This document shows, piece after piece, positions 15,450-23,659 of a DNA stretch of 34,185 nucleotides; position 1 is the stretch's first letter; every line of letters begins with the position of its first letter. The stretch lies in NCBI GenBank assembly GCA_022823305.1, contig JAJDXK010000032.1, positions 1 through 34,185 of the forward strand, given 5' to 3'. The translations under genes and the position numbers were made by a program. The notes below the pieces were generated by a model. It was not told the origin of the DNA, searched no databases, and was given only the letters and a program-made list of their open reading frames with translations. This DNA comes from Alphaproteobacteria bacterium. GTDB taxonomy: Bacteria; Pseudomonadota; Alphaproteobacteria; UBA828.

Positions 15450-16748
15450 GTGAACACCGACGGCATCGAGTTCATGCCTCCGGGCGAGAGCGCCGCGCTC
15501 CGGGCCGGGCGCTGGCGGGCTCAGCGGGACTACGTGCTGGCGCGCTCGCCCTTCTTCGCGAGGCTGTGGGAGGGCCGCCGCGTGCCGGAGCGGCTGGAAG
15601 ACCTCCCCGCGCTGCCCTTCTGCGACAAGGCGATGCTGCGCGAATCGCAAGCCGCTCACCCGCCCTTCGGCGACTACCTCGCGGCCCCGCCCGAAAGCGT
15701 CGTCCGCCTGCACCGCACCTCGGGCACCACCGGCCAGGCGATGAACATCGCCCAGACCCGGGCCGACGCCGAGCAGACCGCCGAGGTCGGCGCCCGGTCC
15801 TTCCGCGCCGCGGGCCTCGCGCCGGGCACGCTCGCGGTTCACTGCCTCAACTACCAGATGTGGATGGGGGGCGTGAGCGACCACCTCGCGCTCGAGGCCG
15901 CGGGCGCCACCGTCGTGCCCTTCGGCGTCGGCGACAGCCAGCTGCTGGTGCGTACGATCCTCGATCTCGGGGTCGCGGCGATCCACTGCACGCCGTCGTA
16001 CCCGGCGGCGCTGGAGCGCACCGTCGCCGAGCACTTCCCGGACCTCGCGCCGCGCGATCTCGGGCTCAAGCTCGCGCTCTTCGGCGGCGAGGCTGGGCTG
16101 GACAACCCCGGCTTCCGCGCCCGGCTGGAGGAGGTCTGGGGCTTCGCCGCCCGCAACGCCAACTACGGCGTCTCCGACGTGTTCAGCAACTTCGCGAGCC
16201 AGTGCGAGGCGAACACCGACCTGCACTACCTGGGCGCGGACGTGCTGCACGCGGAGCTGATCGAGCCGGAGAGCGGCGACCCGGTGCCGTGGCAGGAGGG
16301 CGCGAGCGGCGAGCTGGTGCTGACCCACCTCGCGCGCGAGGCGCAGCCGCTGGTGCGCTTCCGCACGGGCGACGTGATCGCCGTGACCGGCACCGGGCCT
16401 TGCGCCTGCGGCCGTCATGCGCCGCGCTTCCGCGTGCTCGGGCGCAGCGACGACATGGTGGTGGTGCGCGGGATCAACGTCTTCCCCACCGCCGTCGGCG
16501 GCGTGATCGCGGGCTTCGACGCGCTCTCCGGCGAGTTCCGCATCCGGCTGAGGGGCAGCGGGCCCTACGACCGGCTGCCGGTGGAGGCGGAGCTTGCCGA
16601 CGGCGCCGAGGCCACGGGCACGCTGGCGGCGCGCGTGGAGGACGCGATCAAGTCGCGGGTTCGCGCCTCGGCGAGCGTGACGCTGCTTCCCCCTGCCGCG
16701 CTGCCGCGCACCGGCGGCAAGACGCAGCGCCTGATCCGGGAGGATTGA
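15450..16748 (+). CDS. PaaK-type acyl/aryl-CoA ligase (AMP-forming)
   Basis: A 432-residue adenylate-forming enzyme resembling phenylacetate-CoA ligase. The P-loop is RLHRTSGTTGQAMNI (about residue 90). Other family motifs are the NANYGVSDVFSN adenine-site region, LVRFRTGDVIAV, LGRSDDMVVVRGINVFPTAV (PaaK normally GRxDDMxxxRGVNVFP) and a C-terminal PRTGGKTQR with the catalytic lysine. It would activate a carboxylic acid to its CoA thioester; the substrate is unknown. GTG at 15450 follows GGGGAGCGGAGC; another in-frame GTG at 15426 has no good ribosome site. It starts 39 bases after gltB and ends two bases before the crotonase-family ATG, so it may be read from the gltDB promoter and is surely co-transcribed with the next gene. 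Confidence 0.82.
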   Translation: MNTDGIEFMPPGESAALRAGRWRAQRDYVLARSPFFARLWEGRRVPERLEDLPALPFCDKAMLRESQAAHPPFGDYLAAPPESVVRLHRTSGTTGQAMNIAQTRADAEQTAEVGARSFRAAGLAPGTLAVHCLNYQMWMGGVSDHLALEAAGATVVPFGVGDSQLLVRTILDLGVAAIHCTPSYPAALERTVAEHFPDLAPRDLGLKLALFGGEAGLDNPGFRARLEEVWGFAARNANYGVSDVFSNFASQCEANTDLHYLGADVLHAELIEPESGDPVPWQEGASGELVLTHLAREAQPLVRFRTGDVIAVTGTGPCACGRHAPRFRVLGRSDDMVVVRGINVFPTAVGGVIAGFDALSGEFRIRLRGSGPYDRLPVEAELADGAEATGTLAARVEDAIKSRVRASASVTLLPPAALPRTGGKTQRLIRED

Positions 16749-16750
16749 GC

Positions 16751-17515
16751 ATGGCCGGCACGGTTCTGCTGGAGACGAAGGAGGGCGTCGCCACGCTGAC
16801 GCTCAACCGGCCGGAGTGCCTCAACGCGCTCAACGACGCGCTGCTGGCCGACCTCTGCGCAGGCCTCGACGCGGCGCTGGCGGACGAGGCCGTGGGCGCG
16901 CTGGTGCTGCGCGGCGCAGGGAGGGCCTTCTGCTCCGGCGACGACCTCAAGGAGATCGAGCACCAGAGCGCCGGCGAGGAGCAGGTGCGGGCCTTCATCG
17001 AGTCCATCCAGGCGGTCACGCGGCGCTTGGTGCTGGGCGACAAGCCGGTGGTGGGCGCGATCCACGGCTGGGCCGTGGGCGGCGGGCTGGAGTGGGCGAT
17101 CAACTGCGACCTCGCCGTCTTCGGCGCGGGCACCAGGTGCTTCTTCCCCGAGATCAGGTGGGGCATGTTCCCGACCGGCGGCGTGACCGCGATCCTGCCC
17201 CGCATCGTGGGCCTCGCGAAGACTCGGGAATTGCTTTTGCTGGGCGAGACCTTCGACGCCGGCGACGCGCTCGCCATGGGCCTCGCCTGGAAGGTGGTGC
17301 GCAACGACGCGGTGTTCGAGACCGCGCACGAGACCGCGGCGCGCATCGCCGCCCTGCCCCGTGCCGCGGTGCGCGACCTCAAGCGGGTGCTCAACCGCGC
17401 GGGATCCTTCGATATCGAAGGCGCGATGAGGCTGGAGACGGAGGCAACCGTGCGCTGCTTCCTCGATCCCGAGACCGTCGAGCGGGTCAAGGGCTTCGGC
17501 AGCGAGTCCGGGTAA
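16751..17515 (+). CDS. Enoyl-CoA hydratase/isomerase (crotonase) family protein
   Basis: A 254-residue crotonase-fold protein. The oxyanion-hole loops are GRAFCSGDDL (about 57-66) and IHGWAVGGGLEWAINCDL (104-121). Glu114 and Glu134 (FFPEIRWGMFP) lie at the positions of the two catalytic glutamates Glu144/Glu164 of mitochondrial hydratase, with the same 20-residue spacing, so hydration/dehydration chemistry is plausible. The gene follows the CoA-ligase gene by two bases and precedes the dioxygenase-like gene by 20, forming a cassette. The exact substrate cannot be read; crotonase members also include isomerases, dehalogenases and hydrolases. Confidence 0.85.
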   Translation: MAGTVLLETKEGVATLTLNRPECLNALNDALLADLCAGLDAALADEAVGALVLRGAGRAFCSGDDLKEIEHQSAGEEQVRAFIESIQAVTRRLVLGDKPVVGAIHGWAVGGGLEWAINCDLAVFGAGTRCFFPEIRWGMFPTGGVTAILPRIVGLAKTRELLLLGETFDAGDALAMGLAWKVVRNDAVFETAHETAARIAALPRAAVRDLKRVLNRAGSFDIEGAMRLETEATVRCFLDPETVERVKGFGSESG

Positions 17516-17535
17516 GAGGGCACGCAGGCGACGTC

Positions 17536-18444
17536 ATGCTGACCGAGACGATCCTCGCCGCCCCGCCCCGGGTGCTGACGCAGGAGCAGCGGGCGTTCTA
17601 CTTCGCGCACGGCTACCTGCTGCTCGAAGGGCTGGTCGAGCCGGCCCGGCTGGAGCGGCTGCAGGCGGTCACGGCCTCCTTCGTCGAGGCCAGCCGCGAC
17701 GCGGGGCCGGACGACGGCGCCTTCGACCGCGCGCCGGACCACACGCCGGCGCAACCGCGGCTCCGCCGTGTGAACACGCCCGACCGGCGGCACGAGGCCT
17801 ACTGGGATTTCGCGACCGCCATCGTCGCCGACATCGCCGCCGACCTGGTGGGGCCCAACGTCGTCTTCCACCACTCGAAGCTCAACTTCAAATGGTCGGA
17901 CGGCGCGGACGGGGTCGGCTGGCATCAGGACATCCCCTTCTACCCCCACAGCAACTACAGCCCGCTCACCATCGGCCTCTACCTCGCGGACACCGGCATG
18001 GGCGACGGCCCGGTCGCGGTGATCGACGGGAGTCACGAGGGGCCGCTCCACGACCACTACGACGCGGAGGGGCGCTGGGCGGGGTGCCTCTCCGACGCCG
18101 ACGTGGCGCGCCTCGACCTCTCCAGCGCCCGCTATCTGACGGGGCCCGCAGGCACGCTCACCGTGCACAACTGCCGCACGATCCACGGCTCGCCGCCGAG
18201 CGAACGCGCGGACGGCCGCCCCCTGCTGCTCAACGCCTACGCCGCAGCCGACGCCACCCCCTACGCCGAGCTCGACCCGCCGGCGCAGTCGCCCCATTGC
18301 GGCGAGATCGTGCGCGGCGCGGCCGTGGTCGAGCCCCATGTGGACCCGCGCCCCTGCCCCATGCCGCCCTGCTGGGATGGCCGGAGCACCTCGATCTACG
18401 CCAACCAGAGCGGTGAGAGCACGATGACGCGGCCGGAGGGCTGA
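17536..18444 (+). CDS. Phytanoyl-CoA dioxygenase (PhyH) family Fe(II)/2-oxoglutarate oxygenase
   Basis: A 302-residue double-stranded beta-helix oxygenase. The iron ligands are His130 and Asp132 in GVGWHQDIPFYPH plus a distal His, most likely His217 in TVHNCRTIHGSPP. Arg228 (DGRPLLLNAY) lies eleven residues later, the same spacing as the 2-oxoglutarate-binding arginine in human PHYH. DGPVAVIDGSHEGPL is the typical loop before the distal histidine. Family members hydroxylate acyl-CoAs or free metabolites such as ectoine. Because a CoA ligase and a crotonase lie just upstream, an acyl-CoA substrate is a reasonable inference. It ends about 100 bases before the aminotransferase gene. Confidence 0.83.
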   Translation: MLTETILAAPPRVLTQEQRAFYFAHGYLLLEGLVEPARLERLQAVTASFVEASRDAGPDDGAFDRAPDHTPAQPRLRRVNTPDRRHEAYWDFATAIVADIAADLVGPNVVFHHSKLNFKWSDGADGVGWHQDIPFYPHSNYSPLTIGLYLADTGMGDGPVAVIDGSHEGPLHDHYDAEGRWAGCLSDADVARLDLSSARYLTGPAGTLTVHNCRTIHGSPPSERADGRPLLLNAYAAADATPYAELDPPAQSPHCGEIVRGAAVVEPHVDPRPCPMPPCWDGRSTSIYANQSGESTMTRPEG

Positions 18445-18494
18445 GCGCGGGCGACCACCCGGCGCGACACCCGCCAATCCGCATGCAGGCATGC

Positions 18495-18514
18495 GCGATC
18501 CGGTATAGGATCGC
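18495..18514. promoter_or_regulatory. Inverted repeat before the aminotransferase gene (putative operator)
   Basis: Perfect seven-base arms GCGATCC (18495-18501) and GGATCGC (18508-18514) flank GGTATA, so a TATAGG -10-like hexamer (18504-18509) sits inside the palindrome. It lies 36 bases before the ATG at 18551. No clear -35 box is seen, which would fit an activated promoter or an operator over the start site. A small overlap of two GCATGC palindromes lies just upstream (18481-18494). Confidence 0.35.
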
Positions 18515-18550
18515 CCGCTTCGCCCCCCAACCATTCCGGGTGCCAGCGCC

Positions 18551-19888
18551 ATGGACAGCGACGCCGTCAACTATCCCGAGAAGCCCAACGATCTCGAAGC
18601 CTTCTGGATGCCCTTCACGGCGAACAGGGGCTACAAGGAGAACCCGCGCCTGCTCTCGCGTGCCAAGGGCATGCACTACATCACGCCCGAGGGCCGCGAG
18701 GTGCTGGACGGCACCGCGGGGCTCTGGTGCTGCAACGCGGGCCACGGGCACGAGAAGATCGTGGCGGCGATCCAGGCGCAGGCGGAGCGCATGGACTTCG
18801 CGCCCACCTTCCAGCTGGGCCACCCGGCCGCCTTCGAGCTCGCCAACCGCTTGGTCGACCTCGCGCCCGGCGACCTCGACCACGTCTTCTTCACCAACTC
18901 GGGCTCGGAATCGGCGGACACCGCGCTCAAGATCGCCTTGGGCTACCACTACGTGCGCGGCAAGGGCTCGAAGACCCGCCTGGTCGGGCGCGAGCGCGGC
19001 TACCACGGCACCAACTTCGGCGGCACCTCGGTGGGCGGCATCGTCAAGAACCGCATGTTCTACGGCAGCCTGCTCTCGGGCGTCGACCACATCCGCCACA
19101 CCCACGATATCGAGCACCAGGCCTTCAGCCGCGGCGAGCCCGTATGGGGCGCGCACCTGGCCGACGACCTGGAGCGGCTGGCGGCGCTGCACGACCCGTC
19201 CACCATCGCCGCGGTGATCGTCGAGCCCGTCGCCGGCTCCACCGGCGTGCTCGTGCCGCCGAAGGGATATCTGAAGCGCCTGCGCGAGATCTGCGATCGC
19301 CACGACATCCTGCTCATCTTCGACGAGGTCATCACCGGCTTCGGCCGCCTCGGCGCCAACTTCGCCGCCGACTGGTTCGACGTGCAGCCGGACATCCTCA
19401 CCACCGCCAAGGCGCTCACCAACGCCACCGTGCCCATGGGCGCGGTCTTCTGCCGCGGCAGGATCTACGACGCCTTCATCGAGAACACGAAGCAGGGGAT
19501 CGAGCTCTTCCACGGCTACACCTATTCCGGCCATCCGCTGGCGGCGGCGGCCGGGATCGCGACCCTCGACGTCTACCGCGAGGAGGGGCTCTTCGAGCGC
19601 GCCGCCGAGCTCGCGCCCTACTGGGAGGACGCGCTCTGGTCGCTCAGGGGCGGCCACCACGTGATCGACCTGCGCAACCTCGGCATCGTCGCCGGCATCG
19701 AGCTGGAGCCCCGCCCCGGTGCGCCGACCGCGCGCGCCACCGAGGCCTTCCACAAGTGCTTCGACGAGGGCGTGCTGATCCGCGTCACGGCCGACACCAT
19801 CGCGCTCTCGCCGCCGCTCATCGTCGAGAAGAGCCAGATCGACCGCATCTTCGACACCATCGACGGCGTGCTGAAGACGGTCGACTGA
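18551..19888 (+). CDS. Omega-amino acid:pyruvate aminotransferase (class III, PLP)
   Basis: A 445-residue class III aminotransferase. It opens with LEAFWMPFTANRGYKENPRLL, the N-terminal signature of the beta-alanine/omega-amino acid:pyruvate group. FTNSGSESADTALKIAL binds the PLP phosphate, GYHGTNFGGTSVGG is the aromatic-cofactor loop, LLIFDEVITGFGRLG carries the PLP-nitrogen Asp, and Lys287 in TTAKALTNA forms the Schiff base. HGYTYSGHPLAAAA closes the active site. The likely reaction is transfer of an omega-amino group (beta-alanine, taurine-like or polyamine-derived amines) to pyruvate. Its own upstream region with a palindrome suggests separate transcription from the preceding cassette. 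Confidence 0.88.
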   Translation: MDSDAVNYPEKPNDLEAFWMPFTANRGYKENPRLLSRAKGMHYITPEGREVLDGTAGLWCCNAGHGHEKIVAAIQAQAERMDFAPTFQLGHPAAFELANRLVDLAPGDLDHVFFTNSGSESADTALKIALGYHYVRGKGSKTRLVGRERGYHGTNFGGTSVGGIVKNRMFYGSLLSGVDHIRHTHDIEHQAFSRGEPVWGAHLADDLERLAALHDPSTIAAVIVEPVAGSTGVLVPPKGYLKRLREICDRHDILLIFDEVITGFGRLGANFAADWFDVQPDILTTAKALTNATVPMGAVFCRGRIYDAFIENTKQGIELFHGYTYSGHPLAAAAGIATLDVYREEGLFERAAELAPYWEDALWSLRGGHHVIDLRNLGIVAGIELEPRPGAPTARATEAFHKCFDEGVLIRVTADTIALSPPLIVEKSQIDRIFDTIDGVLKTVD

Positions 19889-20253
19889 CCCGCCTTCCCC
19901 GCCCGCCCGCGGCCTGCGCGTCTCGTGGACGAGGCGGGATGGCGCGCGCCGCCGCCGGGCGAACGATCGAGCGCGCGCCTCGGCTTCGGCCCGTGCTGCC
20001 GACACGGGCAATCCGGGCCGGTTGTTGCACCCGGAGCCGTTGCCCATGATGATGATGTCGGTGAACGCGGCGCACCCGCTGACGGGATGAGCAGACGCCC
20101 GGCCGACGAGACAAGCGGGGAGGGTGAGGAAATGACGAAATTCCTGCGCAATGCGGCGCTCGGAGCCGCGGCGCTGCGGCCCTGATGCCGGTCCGGCACC
20201 GCCGGCTTCCGCCAGTGCCGGCTCCGTCCGCAGCCGTCTGAGGGGAGGGAGCC
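19889..20253. other. 365-base region with a short orphan signal-peptide-like frame
   Basis: No full gene is seen between the aminotransferase and the 119-residue protein. A small CTCGT-GG-ACGAG hairpin (19922-19933) lies just after the aminotransferase and may help end its transcript, though no U-tract follows. The rest contains a run of three ATG codons (20046-20054) with no good downstream frame, and the short frame listed at 20132. Confidence 0.5.
20132..20185 (+). pseudogene. 17-codon frame resembling a truncated signal peptide (possible gene remnant)
   Basis: ATG at 20132 follows GGGGAGGGTGAGG, a good ribosome site, and encodes MTKFLRNAALGAAALRP before a TGA. Basic residues followed by an Ala/Leu-rich run look like the first half of an export signal. 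In the +1 frame the hydrophobic run would continue as AAALMP before becoming Arg/Pro-rich and stopping near 20240. It may be the decayed start of a secreted-protein gene, or a small leader frame upstream of the 119-residue protein. Evidence is thin. Confidence 0.25.
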
Positions 20254-20613
20254 GTGTGCGCGTTCTGCGCGATGATGGTCGACGGCAGCGTCCACTGGAC
20301 CGAGGCCGGCACCGACGCCGGCCAGTCGGGCCAGCCGGAGAGCGGGCGCGATCGCTACCTGGGCCGGCTGCGCCGTGTCGCGCTGGTGAACGCCATCCTC
20401 GACCACTACGGCTGCGAGGCCCGGGACTGGGCCAACAACCAGTACGTCGTCAGCAGCCGCGCCGGCCGTACCTCCCTGGTGGCGCACCTGCCCCAGGTCT
20501 GGGCGGCGGCGGAGGAGATCGTCGGGCGTACCCTCGACCCCCTCGACCCGGCCCTGCTCGAAGCGCTGCGCGGCGCCGGGGCGGCGCAGGGCGAGCCCCG
20601 GGCACGGGAGTGA
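20254..20613 (+). CDS. Small conserved Cys/His-containing protein of unknown function
   Basis: A 119-residue soluble protein starting with GTG at 20254 behind AGGGGAGGGA, a strong ribosome site. The N-terminus is MCAFCAMMVDGSVHWTE, with a CxxC and a His-Trp that could bind metal. The middle is helical, GRDRYLGRLRRVALVNAILDHYGCEARDWANNQYVVSSRAGRT in two pieces, and it ends with LPQVWAAAEEIVGRTLDPLDPALLEAL. I recall similar short proteins beginning MCxxC...HW in other proteobacteria, sometimes near CobW-type metallochaperone GTPases, but cannot verify this here. No function is assigned. It is convergent with the FAD oxidoreductase gene. Confidence 0.7.
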   Translation: MCAFCAMMVDGSVHWTEAGTDAGQSGQPESGRDRYLGRLRRVALVNAILDHYGCEARDWANNQYVVSSRAGRTSLVAHLPQVWAAAEEIVGRTLDPLDPALLEALRGAGAAQGEPRARE

Positions 20614-20743
20614 GCGGGCCGGCGTCCGCATAGCCCCTGCACCGTCGTCGACCGGCGCGGCTCCCCGGCGTTCGGCTTCTGCCCTCGCCTGCGGGCTGCC
20701 GATCGCAATACTGCCCTTTCGTCTGTTCCGCGGCGGAGCGCCC

Positions 20744-22627
20744 TCAGATCGCTCCGGCGTCGGCCAGCGCCTGCGCGAAGCGGGCGCGGGGGACGGCTTC
20801 GGTGCCGCAGGGGTCGGGGTCGGGCGCGGAATCGCCGGCGATGCGGGCGAGCCAGCGGGCGCGGTCCTCTGCGGCGATCGGTGCGGCCGGCCGGAATTCC
20901 AGGCCCTCCTCGTCGTCCGCCCCGCCCGCCGCCATGAAAAGGCGCTGCACGGGGGCGAAGTCCGCGTGGCCCGGCGGCACGTCGACGAGCCAGCAGAGCG
21001 GCACGCCCTCGGCCAGCAGCGCGCGCTGGTAGTCCCGGAGCCGCGCCCCGTCCGCGTGGACCTCCGCCGGCGCCGCCGAGGTCTCCAGCGCGAAGGCCGC
21101 GAGCACGCCGGCCGCCTCGCCCGTGTTCCACTCCACCGGGTGCAGCCGGTAGCAGCCGTTGGTGATATGCGTGGTGCCGATGTTCTTGTTGGCGGCGATC
21201 AGGTTCCGCATGCGCGCCGGAACCAGCGCACCGAGCGGGATCTGGAAGGGCCTGGTCCGCGTGCTGGTGCCCACGTCGCCCTCGCCCGCCTGGTGGATGT
21301 CGATGGGATACCAGCCGACGCCCGCGGAATCGGCGAAGTGCGCGGCCCTGGCGCCGGGCTGGTGGGCGACGGCCACGTCCTGCTCGACGACGGTGCGGCG
21401 CGCGCGGATGCGCCGGCACTCGCGGATGTAGGGGTACTTGGCGAGGCCGTCGGCGCTGCCCATCACGTCGGGCCTGAGCCTGAGCTCGGGAAAGCCCGGC
21501 CCGCCCTCCGCATCGGGCACCTCGGTCTGCAGCCAGTGGGCGAAGCCGAGGCCGAGCCGCTTCGCGTCCTGCAGCGCGCGCGCCAGCGTCGCCGGGTCCT
21601 GCTCCACCACCGGCACGTCGCGGTAGTCGAGGCCGGGCCAGTTGAACATGGTGATGTCGTGGGCGATCTCCGGGAACTGCGCCGCATCGACCAGCCTGCG
21701 GTAGCGCCAGAGCGGGCCCTTGGTCCCCGGCATGTCCTCGAAGACGCGGTAGTCCAGCCAGCCGCTCTCCTCGCCGTAGATCTCGCCTCCGTGGACGTGG
21801 ATGCGGAGCGAGAAGGGCTGCGTGTCGCGGTAGTGCGCGTAGCGCGCGGGCCGCTCGATCACGTGCCGCTCGCCGGCCGGCCGGCGCTCCATGGCGAAGA
21901 CGTATGTGAGGCTCTGCACGCAGTGCGCGCGCGGCGCCTCCGGCTGGGCGTGAGGCTCGCCGGTCTCGGCTACCGATTCCGCGCCCACCACGTACTCGGT
22001 CCCGGTCAGCGGCAGCAGGTCGCCGAGCTCGGTCGCGTCCAGCAGGTAGCGGAAGCGGAAGGCGCGCACGTCGCCTGAATCGAGGTCGACGGCATGGATG
22101 GCCGTCACGGTATCGCCCTCGACCTCCGCCGCGCAGGCCTTGGCACGCAGGAAGACCCGCAGCCTGCCCGCTTCCACTTCGGGCGCGAGCAGATCCTCCA
22201 GCACGGCGAGGCCGACGCGCGGCTCGAAGGCCAAGGCGGTCACCCAGCAGGTGCCGGGATTGAGCGGCTCGGGCGCGCCCGCCACCGCGCGCGCCCGGTA
22301 GCGGTCGCGGATGGCCTCGCGCATCGCGTCGTAGCTGCGCGTGCCGCCGAAGCGCTCGATGTGGAGGTGCTCGTCCAGCGCCGAGATGCCCTGCGCGGTC
22401 ATCTGGCCGCCGAGCCAGTCGGTCTCCTCCAGCAGACAGACGCGGTGCCCGCGCCGGGCCGCGGCCCAGGCGCCCGCGACTCCGCCCATGCCGCCGCCCG
22501 CCACGAGGATGTCGCAGTCCACGGTCTCGGCCGGCGCGCCCGTCTCGACCGGCACCACTGCCCGCATCGGGTCGCCTGCCGGCGGCACCCGCATCACGTC
22601 GAGAACGGCGGCCTCGGCCCGGATCAT
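20744..22627 (-). CDS. FAD-dependent oxidoreductase (PF12831-type)
   Basis: A 627-residue flavoprotein. An N-terminal Rossmann motif, DILVAGGGMGGVAGAWAAARRG, is followed by CLLEETDWLGGQMTAQG, where LGGQ is a hallmark of the FAD-dependent oxidoreductase family that includes proteins mis-named xanthan lyase. Later ATELGDLLPLTGTEYVVG and NLIAANKNIGTTHITNGCYRLHPVEWNTGEAAG form the FAD-closing C-terminal part. The enzymatic substrate is unknown. The start is set at ATG 22625-22627 (MIRAEAAVLDV) just after an AGGCGGGG stretch. The frame remains open upstream to 22753 but that would overlap the homocysteine methyltransferase-like gene. It lies 31 bases downstream of that gene and is probably its operon partner. 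Confidence 0.75.
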   Translation of the reverse strand: MIRAEAAVLDVMRVPPAGDPMRAVVPVETGAPAETVDCDILVAGGGMGGVAGAWAAARRGHRVCLLEETDWLGGQMTAQGISALDEHLHIERFGGTRSYDAMREAIRDRYRARAVAGAPEPLNPGTCWVTALAFEPRVGLAVLEDLLAPEVEAGRLRVFLRAKACAAEVEGDTVTAIHAVDLDSGDVRAFRFRYLLDATELGDLLPLTGTEYVVGAESVAETGEPHAQPEAPRAHCVQSLTYVFAMERRPAGERHVIERPARYAHYRDTQPFSLRIHVHGGEIYGEESGWLDYRVFEDMPGTKGPLWRYRRLVDAAQFPEIAHDITMFNWPGLDYRDVPVVEQDPATLARALQDAKRLGLGFAHWLQTEVPDAEGGPGFPELRLRPDVMGSADGLAKYPYIRECRRIRARRTVVEQDVAVAHQPGARAAHFADSAGVGWYPIDIHQAGEGDVGTSTRTRPFQIPLGALVPARMRNLIAANKNIGTTHITNGCYRLHPVEWNTGEAAGVLAAFALETSAAPAEVHADGARLRDYQRALLAEGVPLCWLVDVPPGHADFAPVQRLFMAAGGADDEEGLEFRPAAPIAAEDRARWLARIAGDSAPDPDPCGTEAVPRARFAQALADAGAI

Positions 22628-22658
22628 GCCCCGCCTGCGCTCGGCCGAGGAACGAGGG

Positions 22659-23585
22659 TCAGCGGCGAAGGTCCGAGGCGAGGCCGTGGCCCTCGGCCGT
22701 GAGCTGACGCCCCAGCGCGGCGATGTGGGCCGGCCCGATCTCGCAGCAGCCACCGACGATGGCGGCGCCCGCCGCGACCCAGCCCATGGCGTGGCCCGCG
22801 TAGCGCGCCGGATCGAGGTCGTCGCGCGCCTCCAGCACCTCGACGGTGCCGCCCGGCTGCAGCGCGCCCACCGAGACGAAGCCGTTGGCGTAGGCGCCGA
22901 AGGGCGCGCCGGTGGCGGCCAGCGCCGGCAGCGCCTGGGTCACGGCCTCGGGGCTGGAGCAGTTGATGAGCACCGCCTCGGCGCCGGCGTCGATGGCGGC
23001 CCGTGCGCCGTCGGCGACCGCCTCGCCCGAGCGCAGCCGGGTGCCGTCGCCATCGTCGACCGAGAGCGCCGTCCACACCGGCCTGCCGCTCTCGTGCGCC
23101 GCGGTGGTGGCGGCCCGCGCCTCGGCCGCCGACAGCATGGTCTCGCACAGGAAGAGGTCGACGTGGTCGGCCTGCGCCGCGACGATCCTGCGGTAGTCGG
23201 CGAGGCAGGCCTCCTCCGGCGGCGTCAGGTCCGGCCGGTAGCTGCCGACCAGGGGCGGCAGGCAGCCGGCGAGCCTCACGTCCTCCCCGCTGCTGTCGCG
23301 CGCGGCCGCGGCCGCGGCCGCGGCGGCGCGGTGCAGCGCCTCGAACATCTCGGGCTTGCCCTCGCGCGCGAGCCGGTGCGGCGTCGCCGTGTAGGTGTTG
23401 AGCGTGACGATGCGCGCGCCCGCCGCGATGAAGTCGCGGTGCACCGCCTCGACCAGCTCGGGCTCGTCCATCATCACCTGCACCGACCAGAGCGGTGCCG
23501 CCGGCCGCGTGCTGCGGCGGTAGAGCTCCTGGCCCACGCCGCCGTCGAGGAGGACGATATCCCCGCGAGGGGTCGGATCGGTCAT
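22659..23585 (-). CDS. Homocysteine S-methyltransferase family protein
   Basis: A 308-residue TIM-barrel of the zinc-dependent S-methyltransferase family. It starts with DIVLLDGGVGQELYRR (family: DGgmgtxL). The zinc ligands are intact: Cys209 in VLINCSSPEAV and Cys280/Cys281 in IVGGCCEIGPAHI. Known members move methyl groups from S-methylmethionine, betaine or methylated corrinoid proteins to homocysteine or related thiols. The donor here is unknown. A poly-Ala stretch (about residues 87-95) is encoded by a GCGGCC microsatellite-like run at 23302-23319. The gene is the first of a two-gene minus-strand unit with the FAD oxidoreductase. Confidence 0.85.
   Translation of the reverse strand: MTDPTPRGDIVLLDGGVGQELYRRSTRPAAPLWSVQVMMDEPELVEAVHRDFIAAGARIVTLNTYTATPHRLAREGKPEMFEALHRAAAAAAAAARDSSGEDVRLAGCLPPLVGSYRPDLTPPEEACLADYRRIVAAQADHVDLFLCETMLSAAEARAATTAAHESGRPVWTALSVDDGDGTRLRSGEAVADGARAAIDAGAEAVLINCSSPEAVTQALPALAATGAPFGAYANGFVSVGALQPGGTVEVLEARDDLDPARYAGHAMGWVAAGAAIVGGCCEIGPAHIAALGRQLTAEGHGLASDLRR
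23302..23319. repeat. GCGGCC triplet-doublet run (3 units) encoding poly-Ala
   Basis: Three perfect GCGGCC units, extended at the edges by GCG/CGG, lie inside the homocysteine S-methyltransferase gene and encode its Ala87-95 run in a helix. It is self-complementary and could slip in replication, but unit length (6) keeps frame. Confidence 0.5.
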
Positions 23586-23659
23586 GGCTGCGTTCTAGTC
23601 CAATCGGCAGGCCCGGGCCAGAGCGCCCGCCCCGGCCCTGCAGCAACCGCCGCATCCGC

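Noticed and set aside
10851-16418. 1855-codon open frame on the minus strand opposite gltB and the CoA ligase gene
   Set aside because: It is a shadow of high third-position GC in the real genes: the translation is His/Arg/Ala/Val-rich without any family motif, whereas the plus strand encodes complete GltB.
20046-20054. Run of three ATG codons as a gene start
   Set aside because: The frame following it has no ribosome site and stops shortly with no recognisable product.
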